Shown here: positions 12,087 to 23,456 of the stretch, in pieces
Layout: the number at the start of each line of letters is the position of its first letter
Numbering within the stretch: the stretch's first letter is position 1
DNA from: Psilocybe azurescens
Taxonomy: Eukaryota; Basidiomycota; Agaricomycetes; Agaricales; Agrocybaceae
DNA: 30,630 bases
Assembly: GCA_023853785.1 (NCBI GenBank)
Contig: JAJIRX010000154.1
Coordinates: 1-30,630, forward strand
Direction: 5' to 3'
Made by a program: the position numbers and the translations under genes
Notes under the pieces: generated by a model
What the model was told of the DNA's origin: nothing
What the model saw: only the letters and a program-made list of their open reading frames with translations
Database searches by the model: none

Positions 12087-15000
12087 TTAAATCTTTCCTT
12101 TGATGATATCCGCACCTAGAATATTTGCAGATAAATGAACATTGTCATGTCAAACCGCCACATGATAAACCCCGACTTACCCAATTCACCAATAGTAAAC
12201 GCCGTAGCTGCAGATTTTCATGTACATGTACAAATTCGTTCGTCAAGATATCAAATCAAATCAGACACATGGAGGAAAGACGAACCTTGAAGATGGGCTC
12301 CAATGTGGAGGGGAAGGATAGAGACATCTACAACGCGGATGTTGGTGGTGTTATAAACCTACATACAAACACAACGTTTATGATGAGCGAACAGTGGACT
12401 CCGAGGACGAGTAAATGATGCGAAACTCACTTTGAGCTTAGTGTCTACAACCCCGCCATCTGCCAAAGGTAGCAGAGAGCAAGAGCCGATGGTGTCTATG
12501 CAAAACAGTCAACCATTATAATAAGAAGACTAAATTCAAACATGGGCGTACGGTATGACGTTACTAGGAAGTCTTTGACGAAATCTGAACGTATTGTCAG
12601 GAAAAAACTGCATATCGTTGTTGATGAGAATTTAAGACGAACTTGCGATCTGCTCGTCAGTCTGGCACTCGGGACCGGGAAGCACCTCTGTATCTATAAC
12701 AAAATCCCAATTTATATTGATGAGCATATTGTCGTGTTGGTCGGAGCCTACCTTGAAGATAGCTTTTCAACGGCTCAGTCTTTGCCAGACGGCGGCTGTA
12801 CTTGAAGACTTCCACGAGCAAGCGAATGTCTAGTAGCAACCAGTTAATTAACATCGAATCTCCGAACATTAGAAATGACAGATATCCGACTGACCGTACT
12901 TCTCTTCGAAATAGTGAGGATCAATGGCAGGATATTCAAGAGGATCAGTAGACTTGATATGCTAAGTAACGATGGAATCAGTATGTTATCGTTTTGCACA
13001 GACCGGCGGTAGCTTACAATGGTTCCACGAGAGAATGGGTGGTTCAAGAACGTGAAGAACGATACATACTTCTTCCCAGGCTTAGCCAGACCTGAGTTCA
13101 TTCATCCCAATCGTCGGTAAGCTCATACGCACAAAACGCAGAGACGCTCCTCGAAACTCGAAAATGCTCACCTGGAACTGCAGGGGCCCCTGTGTGAGGA
13201 TGAACTCGCAGTTCGGCGACCCGCTCTTAAGCGCATCAAGCTGAAGACGATACTGCTTCCCCTTGCAAAGGAGAGTACTTCCCCGAGGCGATGCCCTCCT
13301 CGATCGTTTTCTCGAGCTCGGTGTAGATGGCGTCTGTGTCTGCGCTCAGTTGGGAGAGGGTTGCGAAAGCCATCATGTTGATTGCCATGCCCAGGAGGCC
13401 TTTGCCCTCTTTGTGACCGGAAGAAAGAGAGAAGAGAGTTAAAGCTGGTGTGGTGTATGAGCTATGTGGATGGCAGATGCGATGACGTACAACAGTTCAA
13501 TTTGTTTCGCTCGCTCGACGGGGTCGAGTAAGCTGTCAAATGTGTTCACTTGATCTTTCTTCTCTTCGCGAATTTCTAGTAATTGTAAGTTTTAAAACAC
13601 AGATTCAACATACTCAGAAAAAGCCAGAGCTTGAATAAAAGCAAAACTTACCATGAGTGGCCGGGAAGAATACGTGCTCCTGGATATTGTTTCCAACTCC
13701 AGGAAGGTCGAGCTTTACTTCGATGTTGAACTTGTCGAGGACCTTCTTGTCTCCGATACCGGAGAGTTCGAGGATCTATCGCGAGCATTGAGTAAAGAAG
13801 TGCCTTGCAATCAGTTGATGATTAGTATTCTTACCTGAGGATCGATAATAGTCCTACAAAGTGAAGATGATTAAAACACAAACACAACGACAAGAAGAAA
13901 ACGCACCCTGCCGAAAGTATCACTTTCCGACGGAAACAAGGTGTGTCTGTTTATTATGCAAAAATGTCACGCCTGTAGCTGTCAAGATGCCATTAGCGTC
14001 CTTCGTCGACTCGAGTTTCACGACGTGGGCATTGGTGAGGACTGTGAGGTTCTTGCAAGCCCGTGCGAGTGGGTAGTAGGCCTGATTGCCATGTAAGCAA
14101 ACTGGATAACAGTAAAGGGAAAGGTATTGGATGTCATACGTTGGCAGCATAGGAACGAATGCGATTCTTGGGATGAATTGTGAGTGGTGTAAGCCATGTT
14201 CCTTTGTTCTGTACAACCACGAATGAGGATAAGCATAGGGAGGTGTGGATAATGGATATTGTAACACTCACATCTCCAGAGAGCTGAGAGCAAAGAGGAA
14301 ACAGATCAATGGTAGAAAGAGATATACTAGCGCACAAAGTACGTACAGGTTCTTTCGCTGGTTTGATGCCAAATTTAGCCACGCTCTATATAAGTATGAC
14401 GAAGATGAGCCACGATTCAGAAGTCAAGTGTTCTGGTGGTTTACATCATTGAAGGGTTTCTCGAGGCCGGAGAGCGTTATCGCATGGGAAACTGCCAGAG
14501 GACCTTGAATTTACTTTAGCATAGTGCATAGTGTATGCCAGCAACACTCAAAAGTCCTATATCAAATCGTACCTCCCTTGCCATGATGTGCAAGATCATA
14601 GTTTATAGACTCATCCTGGACTTCAGGCTCGATGAACGTTTCGGTTTTGAGTTGGTATTTCTTGAATAGCTCCCAATTCCAACCGGGATTCCCAAGTTTC
14701 TCGATTGCTAGATAGAACAGAGTAGAAGCGTCGTGATTATGAATGGGAAAATATAGTTGAGGCGATTGAAGACCAGCACGTACCGTCGTAGTCTCCTTTT
14801 GTGGCGAGATGGTATTGGAAGAAGTTGATGGCAGAACTTCCTCCAAGACCTTTACCACTAGAGAAAAGTAATTAGATCCGAATTTATGGGGCAACACCAT
14901 CACTTAAACTCACCGAGGCCAGGGAACAGCACGTCCATTCGCATTAGCTTGGGGTTCCTAGTAGAGATTTGTTCGTTGCACTTAAAACATGTACAGGCAT

Positions 15001-15358
15001 GAAGTCGTTGATTTTCTTACAGTAGCGAATGCCCAATCATATTCTGGGTTTCCGAAATGGCTTCCATATGCAGCGGGGGTTACTTTGAGTGCGGTTGGAT
15101 TAGATTAGATTCTGAATGTTGCAAATGACGATTCGTACGGATGGCGGGGTCCTCCAAGTTCGCAGCACCCGCTTCGAAAAGGAGAACGGAGAGAGCAGGG
15201 TCTTCAGAGAGGCGCGTGGCCAACGTGAGCCCGGAAGCGCCTCCTCCTGTGGTGAACGAGTCGGTATCGCTGTGATTTTTGAGCAAGGGAGAAAGAGGTG
15301 TACCTATGACAACATAGTCGAACGTCTTCCCAGATACTTGGTCGATAGTCGCAGACAT
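12087..15358 (-). CDS. GMC-family FAD oxidoreductase 2 (paralog of the 7140 gene)
   Basis: FAD-dependent GMC oxidoreductase, clearly a paralog of the gene at 7140. It begins MSATIDQVSGKTFDYVVIG, reaches the GGGASGLTLATRLSEDPA Rossmann motif after one intron, and has GRAVPWPRGKGLGGSSAINF, KLGNPGWNWELFKKYQLKTE, ACKNLTVLTNAHVVKLESTK and VKLDLPGVGNNIQEHV. It ends DTIGSCSLLPLADGGVVDTK, NIRVVDVSILPLHIGAHLQ, ATAFTIGELGADIIKGKI, stop at 12087. Most intron positions match gene 1, including a 12-base exon at 14272-14283, but the 8-base exon of gene 1 is fused to its neighbour here. At least two homopolymer indels break the frame: an A run at 13924-13926 and four C on the plus strand at 13259-13262. No signal peptide is seen. 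The two GMC genes converge, so the duplication was inverted or was followed by rearrangement. Confidence 0.85.
14272..14283 (-). other. 12-nt micro-exon of GMC gene 2
   Basis: CTC TCT GGA GAT (Leu-Ser-Gly-Asp) is flanked by a CTCAG acceptor and a GTGAGT donor. It corresponds in position and length to the 12-base exon at 8258-8269 of GMC gene 1. Confidence 0.72.
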
Positions 15359-16145
15359 TTTATGTAGGTATGTAGAGCAGAGAGAGGAGAAGAGATACTA
15401 GATACTGTATGCGGTGCCAAAGAAGGAACAAGGGTGTGCATTGTGCGTGTTTTATAGCGTTTGCCAAGAAGCGCTCAGCGCATAATTCCCCACTCCGGAT
15501 TTGAGAAACGTGCAGATTCAAGAATATAATTCATGAACAAGATCATGGGGTAATTAAACATTTCGTAGCTTCGGCGTTGCATTGAAACGCGACTAACAGT
15601 CAACCCTGAGCTTCTTTGCGCACTGCGCAGTAAGAATCAGTGGGTTTCTCTCCAAAGAGAAAGAACCCGTAGCGCTTCTCTAATTGAGCGCTGCAGGCAA
15701 GGGACCATACGAAACCGCCTACCAAAGATCGCTTCTAGCCATAAGAGTGCATTAGAGGCCTTGAGGCTTTGCATATCAATCGCCAAGCGCGGCAATCTGG
15801 CTGTAGAAATCCAAGACAGAGGTCCAAGTTGGGTGCGAGTCCTCGTTATGAGGTATTGTGCTTCCGTGTTTGACAACGTGCTGATCAATGACCGCCGAGT
15901 TTGAGGGTGATAGCACACAGGTATGTATGCATCAGCAGGGTCAATAGAATACGAGCTATCCTGGGCCACGACTCGGAGGTTTATAAACAAGTCAGTGTCT
16001 GAGTGAAAGATCATTATTGATAATTGACCGTGGGAAAATGATTTCTCTTGCAATATGGGATTGGCGCAGACGCGTCCTCTTCACAGCCAATCCGTTTTCA
16101 CGATAAAAACATTGACATTAGACATACCGACGTAATCACACAACG
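15359..16145. other. Divergent intergenic region GMC 2 / CCT2
   Basis: About 790 bases separate the divergent starts of GMC gene 2 and CCT2. Apart from the TATA box near 15450 and an AGCGCT/CAGCGC-type palindromic stretch around 15470-15482, I see nothing. The minus-strand open frame at 15637-16053 shows no domain or homology. Confidence 0.45.
15450..15456 (-). promoter_or_regulatory. TATA box of GMC oxidoreductase gene 2
   Basis: TATAAAA on the minus strand lies about 92 bases upstream of the ATG at 15358. It parallels the TATA motif of the GMC gene 1 promoter. Confidence 0.5.
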
Positions 16146-18217
16146 ATGTCGGCCCAGATTTTCAATGAAATGGTGCGTTTCAGTGAACCACTCATCTAGC
16201 CTTTGAACTGATGAAAAAGTGAAACCCTAGGCGACAGAGGAGAAGGCGGAAAACGCGCGTCTGTCCTCCTTCGTCGGTGCTCTAGCCCTAGGGGACCTCG
16301 TCAAGTCCACCCTCGGGCCGAAAGGGATGAACAAGATCCTGCAGTCCGCCTCGACGGGCGAGATCAACGTGACCAACGACGGCGCGACGATCCTCAAGGC
16401 GATCCAGCTGGACAACGCCGCGGCGAAAATTCTCGTCAACATCTCGAAGGTGCAGGACGACGAGGTCGGGGATGGCACGACGAGCGTGACGGTCCTGGCG
16501 GCGGAGCTGCTAAGAGAGGCGGAGAAGCTCATCGCGCAGAAGATCCACCCGCAGACGATCGTGGAGGGTATCGGATTGCGAGCCGGGCGGCGCTCGCGGC
16601 GCTGGAGAAGGCTGCGGATGATAACAAGTGCGTTGTTTTGCGATGGTGGTTTGGGTGTGCTTTGGTGGGTGGGTGCTGATTTGAGTGCAGAAAGAATCCT
16701 GAGCAGTTCCGAACGGATCTGTTCAATATTGCTCGCACAACCCTGTCGTCAAAAGTCCTGTCGCAGGACAAGGAGTACTTTGCCAACCTTGCTGTGGATG
16801 CGGTCTTGCGTCTCAAGGTGTGCATTGTATGCTGTCAGATACCTTTGATCATGTCTGAATGGCTTTTCAGGGTTCAATAGATCTGGAACATATCCAAATC
16901 ATCAAAAAGGTCGGAGGAAAGCTGACAGACTCTTATCTCGATGAAGGTGAGTTTGTATAAATTTGCGTTATATTTCATATTTTAATCCTTCATAGGCTTC
17001 ATCTTGGACAAAGTGATTGCCACCAACTCACCTAAACGACTCGAGAACGTCAATATTTTGATTGCCAACACATGTACGTGCAATCTCTGCCCGAAGAGTG
17101 GTCTTTGCAGACTTACCATATCATCCAGCGATGGACACCGACAAGATCAAGATCTTCGGTGCTCGTGTAAAGGTCGACAGCACAGGGAAGCTTGCTGAGC
17201 TCGAACGCGCCGAACGCGTAAGCTTCATCCGCACTGTACACATACATACAATACATCTTACTGAGCCTTCGTACAGGAAAAAATGAAAGCCAAAGTCGAA
17301 GCTATCGCCGCCCACGGAATCAACTGCTTCGTCAACAGGCAGCTTATCTACAACTACCCCGAATCGCTGTTGACTGAGAAGGGTATCATGGTCATCGAGC
17401 ATGCGGACTTTGAGGGTGTGGAGAGGCTGTCCCTTGTCACTGGAGGAGAGATCGCGAGCACATTCGACAGGCCAGATCTTGTGAAGCTTGGCCACTGCGA
17501 ACTCATCGAGGAGATCATGATCGGTGAAGACAAGGTGCGTCGCTTCTGCAGACCCGACCATAAAACAAATCACAAACATCGAATTTCTAGCTCATCAAGT
17601 TCTCGGGTGTCGCTGCTGGCGAGGCATGCACGGTTGTCCTCCGTGGATCGACGAACCAGATGGTCGACGAGGCCGAGCGGTCATTACACGATGCGCTCTC
17701 CGTGCTCTCGCAAACAGTGAAAGAGACGCGTGTCGTGCTCGGAGGCGGGTGCTCGGAGATGCTGATGAGCTGTGCCGTCGAGGAGGAGGCCCGCGGGATC
17801 AAGGGCAAGAAGGCGATCGCGGTGGAGGCCTTCGGGCGCGCGCTGCGCCAGATCCCGACTATCTTGGCGGATAATGCTGGGTATGACTCGTCGGATTTGG
17901 TCACGAAGCTGCGTGCGGCGCATTATGAGGGCCAGTCGGATGCTGGGCTCGGTACGCACTTCTTCTGGATCTCTTCATCATTATATTGATTTTGTCTTTT
18001 TAGACATGGATCAGGGCATTATTGGCTCGATGAGGGGTCTTGGTGTTACAGAGAGCTACAAGCTCAAGCGACAGGTTGTCCTCAGTGCCAGCGAAGCCGC
18101 GGAGATGATCATTCGGTACGATATCCTTTACTCTGTATGCTTCAGACATCGCTCATTTTTCTTTCTAGTGTCGATGATATTTTGAGATCAGCACCCCGGA
18201 GACGCGAGGCCGTTTAG
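16146..18217 (+). CDS. CCT2: T-complex protein 1 subunit beta (CCT2 chaperonin)
   Basis: Beta subunit of the cytosolic TRiC/CCT chaperonin, which folds actin, tubulin and other proteins with ATP. Ten exons: 16146-16172, 16231-16627, 16691-16817, 16871-16946, 16996-17073, 17129-17217, 17277-17534, 17591-17951, 18004-18115, 18169-18217; 524 residues, the normal family size. The ATP-site motifs are visible: [20 protein letters not shown] and [11 protein letters not shown] near the N-terminus, and GGGCSEM in the second half. [14 protein letters not shown] is the typical C-terminus. One G is missing from the run at 16566-16568, shifting the frame in [20 protein letters not shown] until the next intron. 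Adding it makes the exon total divisible by three. Because the gene is essential, a base-calling error is far likelier than a real mutation. The coding part is more GC-rich than the surrounding sequence. Confidence 0.96.
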
Positions 18218-18494
18218 ATGTTCTAAGACTAGTACTATTTTCTGACCATAATAAATTCGAACTCTTGCTCTATATCAGGCATTTCACTTTGGAGATTTAG
18301 CTGTTTATTACGGAATCTCAAAGCGATTAAAAACTACCTATACATTCATGTTAAATTTTGAGTTCCATGACGGGCTGTGTCTGCCTTTTGGCGGGCAACA
18401 GTATCCGCTCGTCATGATCTGTTTCCATATTTGGACGACACGTCAATTGGGAATAATCGCCGCTGGCGTTCCTCCAACTTTCGACACAACTTTC

Positions 18495-21400
18495 ATGTCT
18501 GGCAACTTCAGAGCCAGACGCCCTGCTCGCCGCCGCCTGGGGTGGTGTATCCTTCAAACACCTCGCAGAGGTTCCCGCACCCGCGGGACGATCATTTGGA
18601 TGCGGACGCACGACGAGCCGCAGCATCCAAGGGGTATGCGCCTGGACGGATGGCAACGAAGAGCTACCCGTCGGGAGGCCTGAACATCACGTCGGGGGGA
18701 GTGGAAGCTGCTGTTCGTCATTGTGCTTGTGGCCTGTGCGGTGCGGCTGTTTCGGTTGTCGAAGCCTAATAGTGTTGTGTGAGTTGCTCCAATTGGGCTA
18801 GCGGATACGGAAATTCTTACTGCAGTATAGGTTTGACGAGGTGCATTTCGGGAAATTCGCATCGAGATATATCAAGACACGCTACTTCGTCGACGTACAT
18901 CCCCCTCTTGCTAAGCTACTAATCACCTTGGCCGCTTTTGTATTCGGATATGATGGAGACTTTGATTTCAAGGACATCGGAAAGTGAGTGGCCTACCCAG
19001 ACATTCGAGTCCTTTCCCAAATCTTACTTCTTCCAGAATTTATGAGCATGTACCATATGTCGCCATGCGAATGGTGCCAGCAACCCTGGGTGTTGCAACG
19101 GTCCCTCTCGCCTACCTTACTCTCCGCGCGCTAGACTGCCGCGCCACCACCGCTCTTTTAGCTTCTATCTTCATCACCTTCGAGAATGGCATGGTCACCC
19201 AATCGCGGCACATCCTCCTCGACTCGCCGCTCATTTTCTTCACCGCGCTCACCGTCTTCTTCTGGTGCGGGTTCTGCAACGAGGACAAGCACGAGCCGTT
19301 CACCACTTCGTGGTGGACGTGGCTCACCCTCTCCGGGCTCTCCCTCGGCGCGGTCGTCAGCAGCAAGTGGGTCGGCCTCTTCACGATCGCGACCGTCGGC
19401 GTGAGCACCCTGTACCAGCTGTGGACGCTGCTCGGCGACCTGCGCGTCCCGCCCCGCCTGTTCATCCGACACTTCATCGCGCGCGCCATATGCCTCATCC
19501 TTGTGCCCGTTCTGTTCTACATGGCCATGTTCCAGATCCACTTCCTCGTGCTCGAGAACTCGGGCGAAGGCGACGGGTTCATGAGCTCCGAGTTCCAGCA
19601 CACGCTGGGCGGACGCGGGATGGCTGACACGTTCGCTGGTGCGCCCCCTTTCCTCTTTTCGGTGGCTGTAGAGGCACCACGTATACTGAGCGTGTATTCT
19701 TAGATATCGCTATTGGCTCGACGGTTACTATCCGTCACGTTAACACGCAAGGAGGGTATCTGCACTCGCATGCTCACAACTTCCCTGGTGGCAGTAAACG
19801 TGAGTCTTACTCCTTGATTTTCATGGTGGCTTTACTGAAAAGAAGAGCGCAGAACAACAAATCACCCTCTATCCCCACCGAGACTCCAACAACGACTGGC
19901 GCCTGTTAAACGCAACCACCGACGGCGACCAAGAATTCGACTGGCAAAGCTCGCCCCTCGAATACGTCACCCCGGGGATGCGCATCAAGCTCCGACACCT
20001 CAGCACCGAGAAGCACCTGCACTCGCACGACATCCGGCCGCCCGTCTCGGACGTCGACTTCCAGAACGAGGTCTCCGCGTACGGGATGCCGGGCTTCGTC
20101 GGCGACGCGAACGACGACTGGTTCGTGGAGATCGACCACGGCGACAAGCGCGACAAGGAGTCGACGAGGCGCTTGAGGACGTTGAGGACGACGTTCAGGC
20201 TGCGGCACGCGCTCACGGGGTGCTACCTCTTCTCGCACAAGGTCAAGCTCCCCGAGTGGGGCTTCGAGCAGCAGGAGGTTACGTGCAATAAGAATGCGGT
20301 CCGTGCGAACTCGCTGTGGTTCGTCGAGACTGCTACCCATCCTCTTTGTACGTTTTTCTTCTTTTGGTTTTCGTTATATTAGGCTGATGATGTCTACGTA
20401 GTGCCTGCGTCCGCGACCAAGGTCAATTACCAGCTCCCCGGGTTCCTCGCCAAGTTCTGGGAGCTGCAGCAAGTTATGTGGACTACGAACGCGGGGTTGA
20501 CCGACCGTCATACATACGATTCCCGACCTGAATCATGGCCGACTCTGCGCCGCGGTATCGTGAGTGATATGTCCGTCTCATAGAGCACTCATTTAACACT
20601 GTTGTCGTAGAACTTTTGGGTGAAGGATCACCGCCAGATCTACCTGATTGGAAACCCTATGGTGTGGTATCTTAGTACACTGGCTGTCGCTGCCTATGTT
20701 ACTGTCCGCGGTATCCTCATCCTCCGGGCCAAACGCGGGTTCAGAGATTTCGATAATAGTTCGTCTCTCCTCTCACATCCTAGCATACCTACCACCCCCA
20801 CTGACCAAAAAAAAACTATTACCCACCCCCACAGCCAAAGTCGTCAAATACGACACGCTCTGCGGCTTCCTCTTCGTCGGGTGGGGGCTGCACTACTTCC
20901 CCTTCTTCCTCATGGGCCGCCAGCTGTTCCTGCACCACTACTTCCCCGCGCTCTACTTCGCGATCCTGCTCTCCTGCAGCGTGTTCGACCTTGTGACGTC
21001 GACGCTCCGCCCGCGCGTGCGCCTGCAGATCGCGGCGGTGCTCATGATATTGGCGATCTGGAACTTCCAGCACATGAGCCCGTTGGCGTATGGCAGCCCC
21101 TGGACGAAGGCGAAGTGTACCCAGGCGAAGTGGTTGAAGACTTGGGATTTTGGTTGGTGAGTTTTTTTTTTCTCTTCGTTGTTTGATTTGGAGGGAACCT
21201 GATTGAATGCTTGTGTTGTTGTTTTTTATTACTCTAGCAATGATTTTTATGAGAACGTGCGTGTCCAAAACATCCATCCGTACATGCAAGTAACTCAATT
21301 CCAATGTCCCTAATGCACAGTACTCGCAATACGAAGTCGTCGGCGCCGCCGCCACACCGCAGAAGTCGGTCACGCCGGCATTCACCACCATCGACGGGGA

Positions 21401-21824
21401 CGGGCGCGGGCCCGTCGTCGTCCCCAACCCACAGATCCAAGGCCACGGGGGCGCGCCGAACCCCGAGACGTCGGTGGTCGTGGACAAGCTTGAGCCAGGG
21501 CGCGATATCTTCGCGGGCGAACCGGTCAAGGACGTCAAGAGCGACGGGGTGTATATCGCGGCGCACCACCAGCAGCAGGAGAAGGAGAAGGAAGTTGGTT
21601 CGGTTGGGATTACGACGACGGGCGCTCCTGAGGTTAAAGATAATTCGTCGAGCGAGGCGGGTGAGGACGCCGGCTCAGAATCCTCTTCTTCCTCTTCGTC
21701 TGCTGATGCGGCAGCGGCGGCGGCGGCTGCACCTCCGCCCGCTGCTGGGGCGCCAGGACCTATCCCAGAGGCAGAAGCCGAAGCGCAAAAGGCGGCCGCT
21801 GAGCTGTTTCCCGGGGCGGCGTGA
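18495..21824 (+). CDS. PMT2: Dolichyl-phosphate-mannose protein mannosyltransferase, PMT2 family
   Basis: ER-membrane enzyme that moves mannose from dolichyl-phosphate mannose to Ser/Thr of secretory proteins, usually with a PMT1-type partner. Exons: 18495-18778, 18831-18983, 19037-19638, 19704-19799, 19853-20347, 20402-20559, 20611-20758, 20835-21156, 21238-21256, 21321-21824; about 926 residues. The N-terminal first membrane segment is followed by FDEVHFGKFASRYIKTRYFV and the catalytic-loop DVHPPLAKLL. Further membrane segments lead to the luminal loop with three MIR repeats (about 19704-20347; LHSHAHNFPGGSKQQQITLY, LHSHDIRPPVSDVDF, LFSHKVKLPEWG). The C-terminal membrane block has NFWVKDHRQIYLIGNP and LHHYFPALYF. 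The last exon encodes a disordered Ala/Ser/Glu-rich tail of about 167 residues, longer than in yeast. Frame breaks: one C missing at 18521-18523 and one extra G at 18694-18699. The start is tentative; the alternative is 18377. Confidence 0.93.
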
Positions 21825-22044
21825 TTTTTATACATGAACGAGAAAAAGTAATGCTGTAGAGTATACGACGAACGATCCCTAGTTAGTTAGTGTTTGTTGT
21901 CTAACGATATTATTTATTAATGCTTCTTTTATCACTCTGCATTTGAGACGATTTATTCCGTTCAAGTTCGTCCACATAGTTTCTGTGTAAGAGGTGTAGT
22001 CGGTAATCTCCGAAGTGAAGTGTGTGGTGATAGACTTCTCAAAA
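21825..22044. other. Convergent 3' intergenic region
   Basis: This 220-base AT-rich gap lies between the stop codons of the PMT2 gene (plus) and the methyltransferase remnant (minus). It should hold both 3' ends. No further feature is visible. Confidence 0.4.
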
Positions 22045-23456
22045 TCATGGAAGCTGATACTCAACGAGCCCCGTCTCCCCCGAAGTCCCATAGCTTCACG
22101 AACTTCAACCCAGCCGCCTCCCCAAGCTTAATGAACTCGGGCAGACGCCGCTCCTGGCTGTTCACTGCAGTCATCATGTCCAAGTCGAGGTTATACTGCC
22201 GAATTCGACCTGCACCGAAATTCGGGAGCATGGGCTCGGGGGCTTGGGTGAAGATGGATTGGACGGCGGGAAGACGGTTGGCGTGCTGTAGGATGTATTC
22301 CTTTGTAGAGGTAAAGTGAGATGAAGAGTGTTAGACTTTGTTTCTTCGTCGAGTTAGGCTGCGAGAGGTGACTTACGGACTAAGACCCTGCTATGAGGAG
22401 CCATGGCTTTCTGGACATTGGAGAGAATTTTGATAGAATCGGCATCAGGCCAATCGTGTCAGTAATTGCTATCAGATTTTGCATTTGATACTATAAAAAA
22501 TGCTCCTTACACAATGTTTTTCAGCTATAAAAAAATTCATCAGGAATTGAAAGGAATGTATCGGTTTAATTGAACAACCCACGTAGTAGATATTGCATCC
22601 CGAAACAGGAGGCCCTGCGAAGAAGTCCATAGGTTCGAATTGAATCCGGTTCTCAGAAATAGCCTCTGGGCACTGCGCTGGCCAAACCTCATTCTTTGCT
22701 TGCTGCCAGATGCATCCAGGCAAGTCCTGAAGGATGAGCTGGAGCTTGGGATACGCTTTGGCAAGCTGCAGGGTGATCTTTCTGATACCACCTCCGATAT
22801 CGCAAACAGAGGCACCATCTGGGAGCTCGTTCCAAGGAAACTCTTTTAGAGAGGGTCAATACCTCTGCATATCAGGATCAGGATATTTGTTTGAAGATCT
22901 ACCCACTGTGAATTACGGACTGGGCTTCACATGAGGCACCCCATCCGATCATACCAAGACCGAATCCAGCGCCCCGCTCAGCGCCTTTGGGCTTTAATTA
23001 TCCTAGTGATCAACGTCGATCTTAGGTTTTCTTGTAGGACATCCGGGATCTTGAAGGTGAGTGCGACATTGAGGCAATTGGGCTCATAAAACTGTATGCA
23101 TATGTCTGTTTGTTTCCAAATATACGTGAGATATCTTAAGAAACACATATGCCCATAAGTCTCTGCATTGGAATAAATACACATCGACGAACATAGGCTG
23201 GCAAATAAGGAACTTACATTCACGATGGTATGGCTCGGTCGAGCAACTGTGGCTGAGAGCTAGGCACACGCCCCTCTGTTATCTGAATTGCCGTCCTCAA
23301 TTCCTTGCTCGATCTCTCGTCTAATGGATGTGGGTCCGTATCATCAAGAGAAGGTACGTCAGGCTGAGCCGAGCTTGCATAGCGAGCCTCGACGACTTTG
23401 GCAGCATCGGAAATGAGGGCAGCAAGAGACAGAATTTGACCATGAGGATGAGACAT
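22045..23456 (-). pseudogene. Decayed family-2 O-methyltransferase
   Basis: SAM-dependent O-methyltransferase of the plant-COMT-like fungal family, apparently broken. The N-terminus MSHPHGQILSLAALISDAAK ... DPHPLDERSSKELRTAIQ is typical. A later exon gives EPNCLNVALTFKIPDVLQE, and SVCDIGGGIRKITLQLAKAY is the SAM-binding motif (usual GGGIG, here GGGIR). DLPGCIWQQ, HDWPDADSIKILSNVQKAM and LVEYQLP end the protein. Damage: an in-frame TAG at 23260-23262 where the family usually has Gln, next to a G-run frameshift at 23271-23274; VLQE runs almost directly into KGAERGAGFGLGMIGWG, so about 100 residues of the middle dimerisation region are missing; the acceptor before HDWPDAD (about 22460) reads TG instead of AG; and a G-run shift precedes the stop. 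Some shifts may be read errors, but the deletion is not explained that way. Confidence 0.7.

Noticed and set aside
15637..16053. Minus-strand 138-residue frame between GMC 2 and CCT2
   Set aside because: No domain is visible, and it lies in the divergent promoter region of two well-supported genes.
19158..19601. Long minus-strand frames opposite PMT2 (also 19906-20340 and 20819-21835)
   Set aside because: They are antisense shadows of GC-rich PMT2 exons and run across PMT2 introns; their composition is highly skewed.
22625..22645. tRNA B-box-like sequence (ggttcgaat)
   Set aside because: It lies within a methyltransferase exon encoding FEPMDFF, and no A box or cloverleaf surrounds it.
7140..23456. 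Secondary-metabolite gene cluster (two oxidases, acetyltransferase, methyltransferase)
   Set aside because: No polyketide synthase, NRPS, terpene cyclase, regulator or transporter is present. Housekeeping CCT2 and PMT2 lie between the oxidases and the methyltransferase, which is itself broken.
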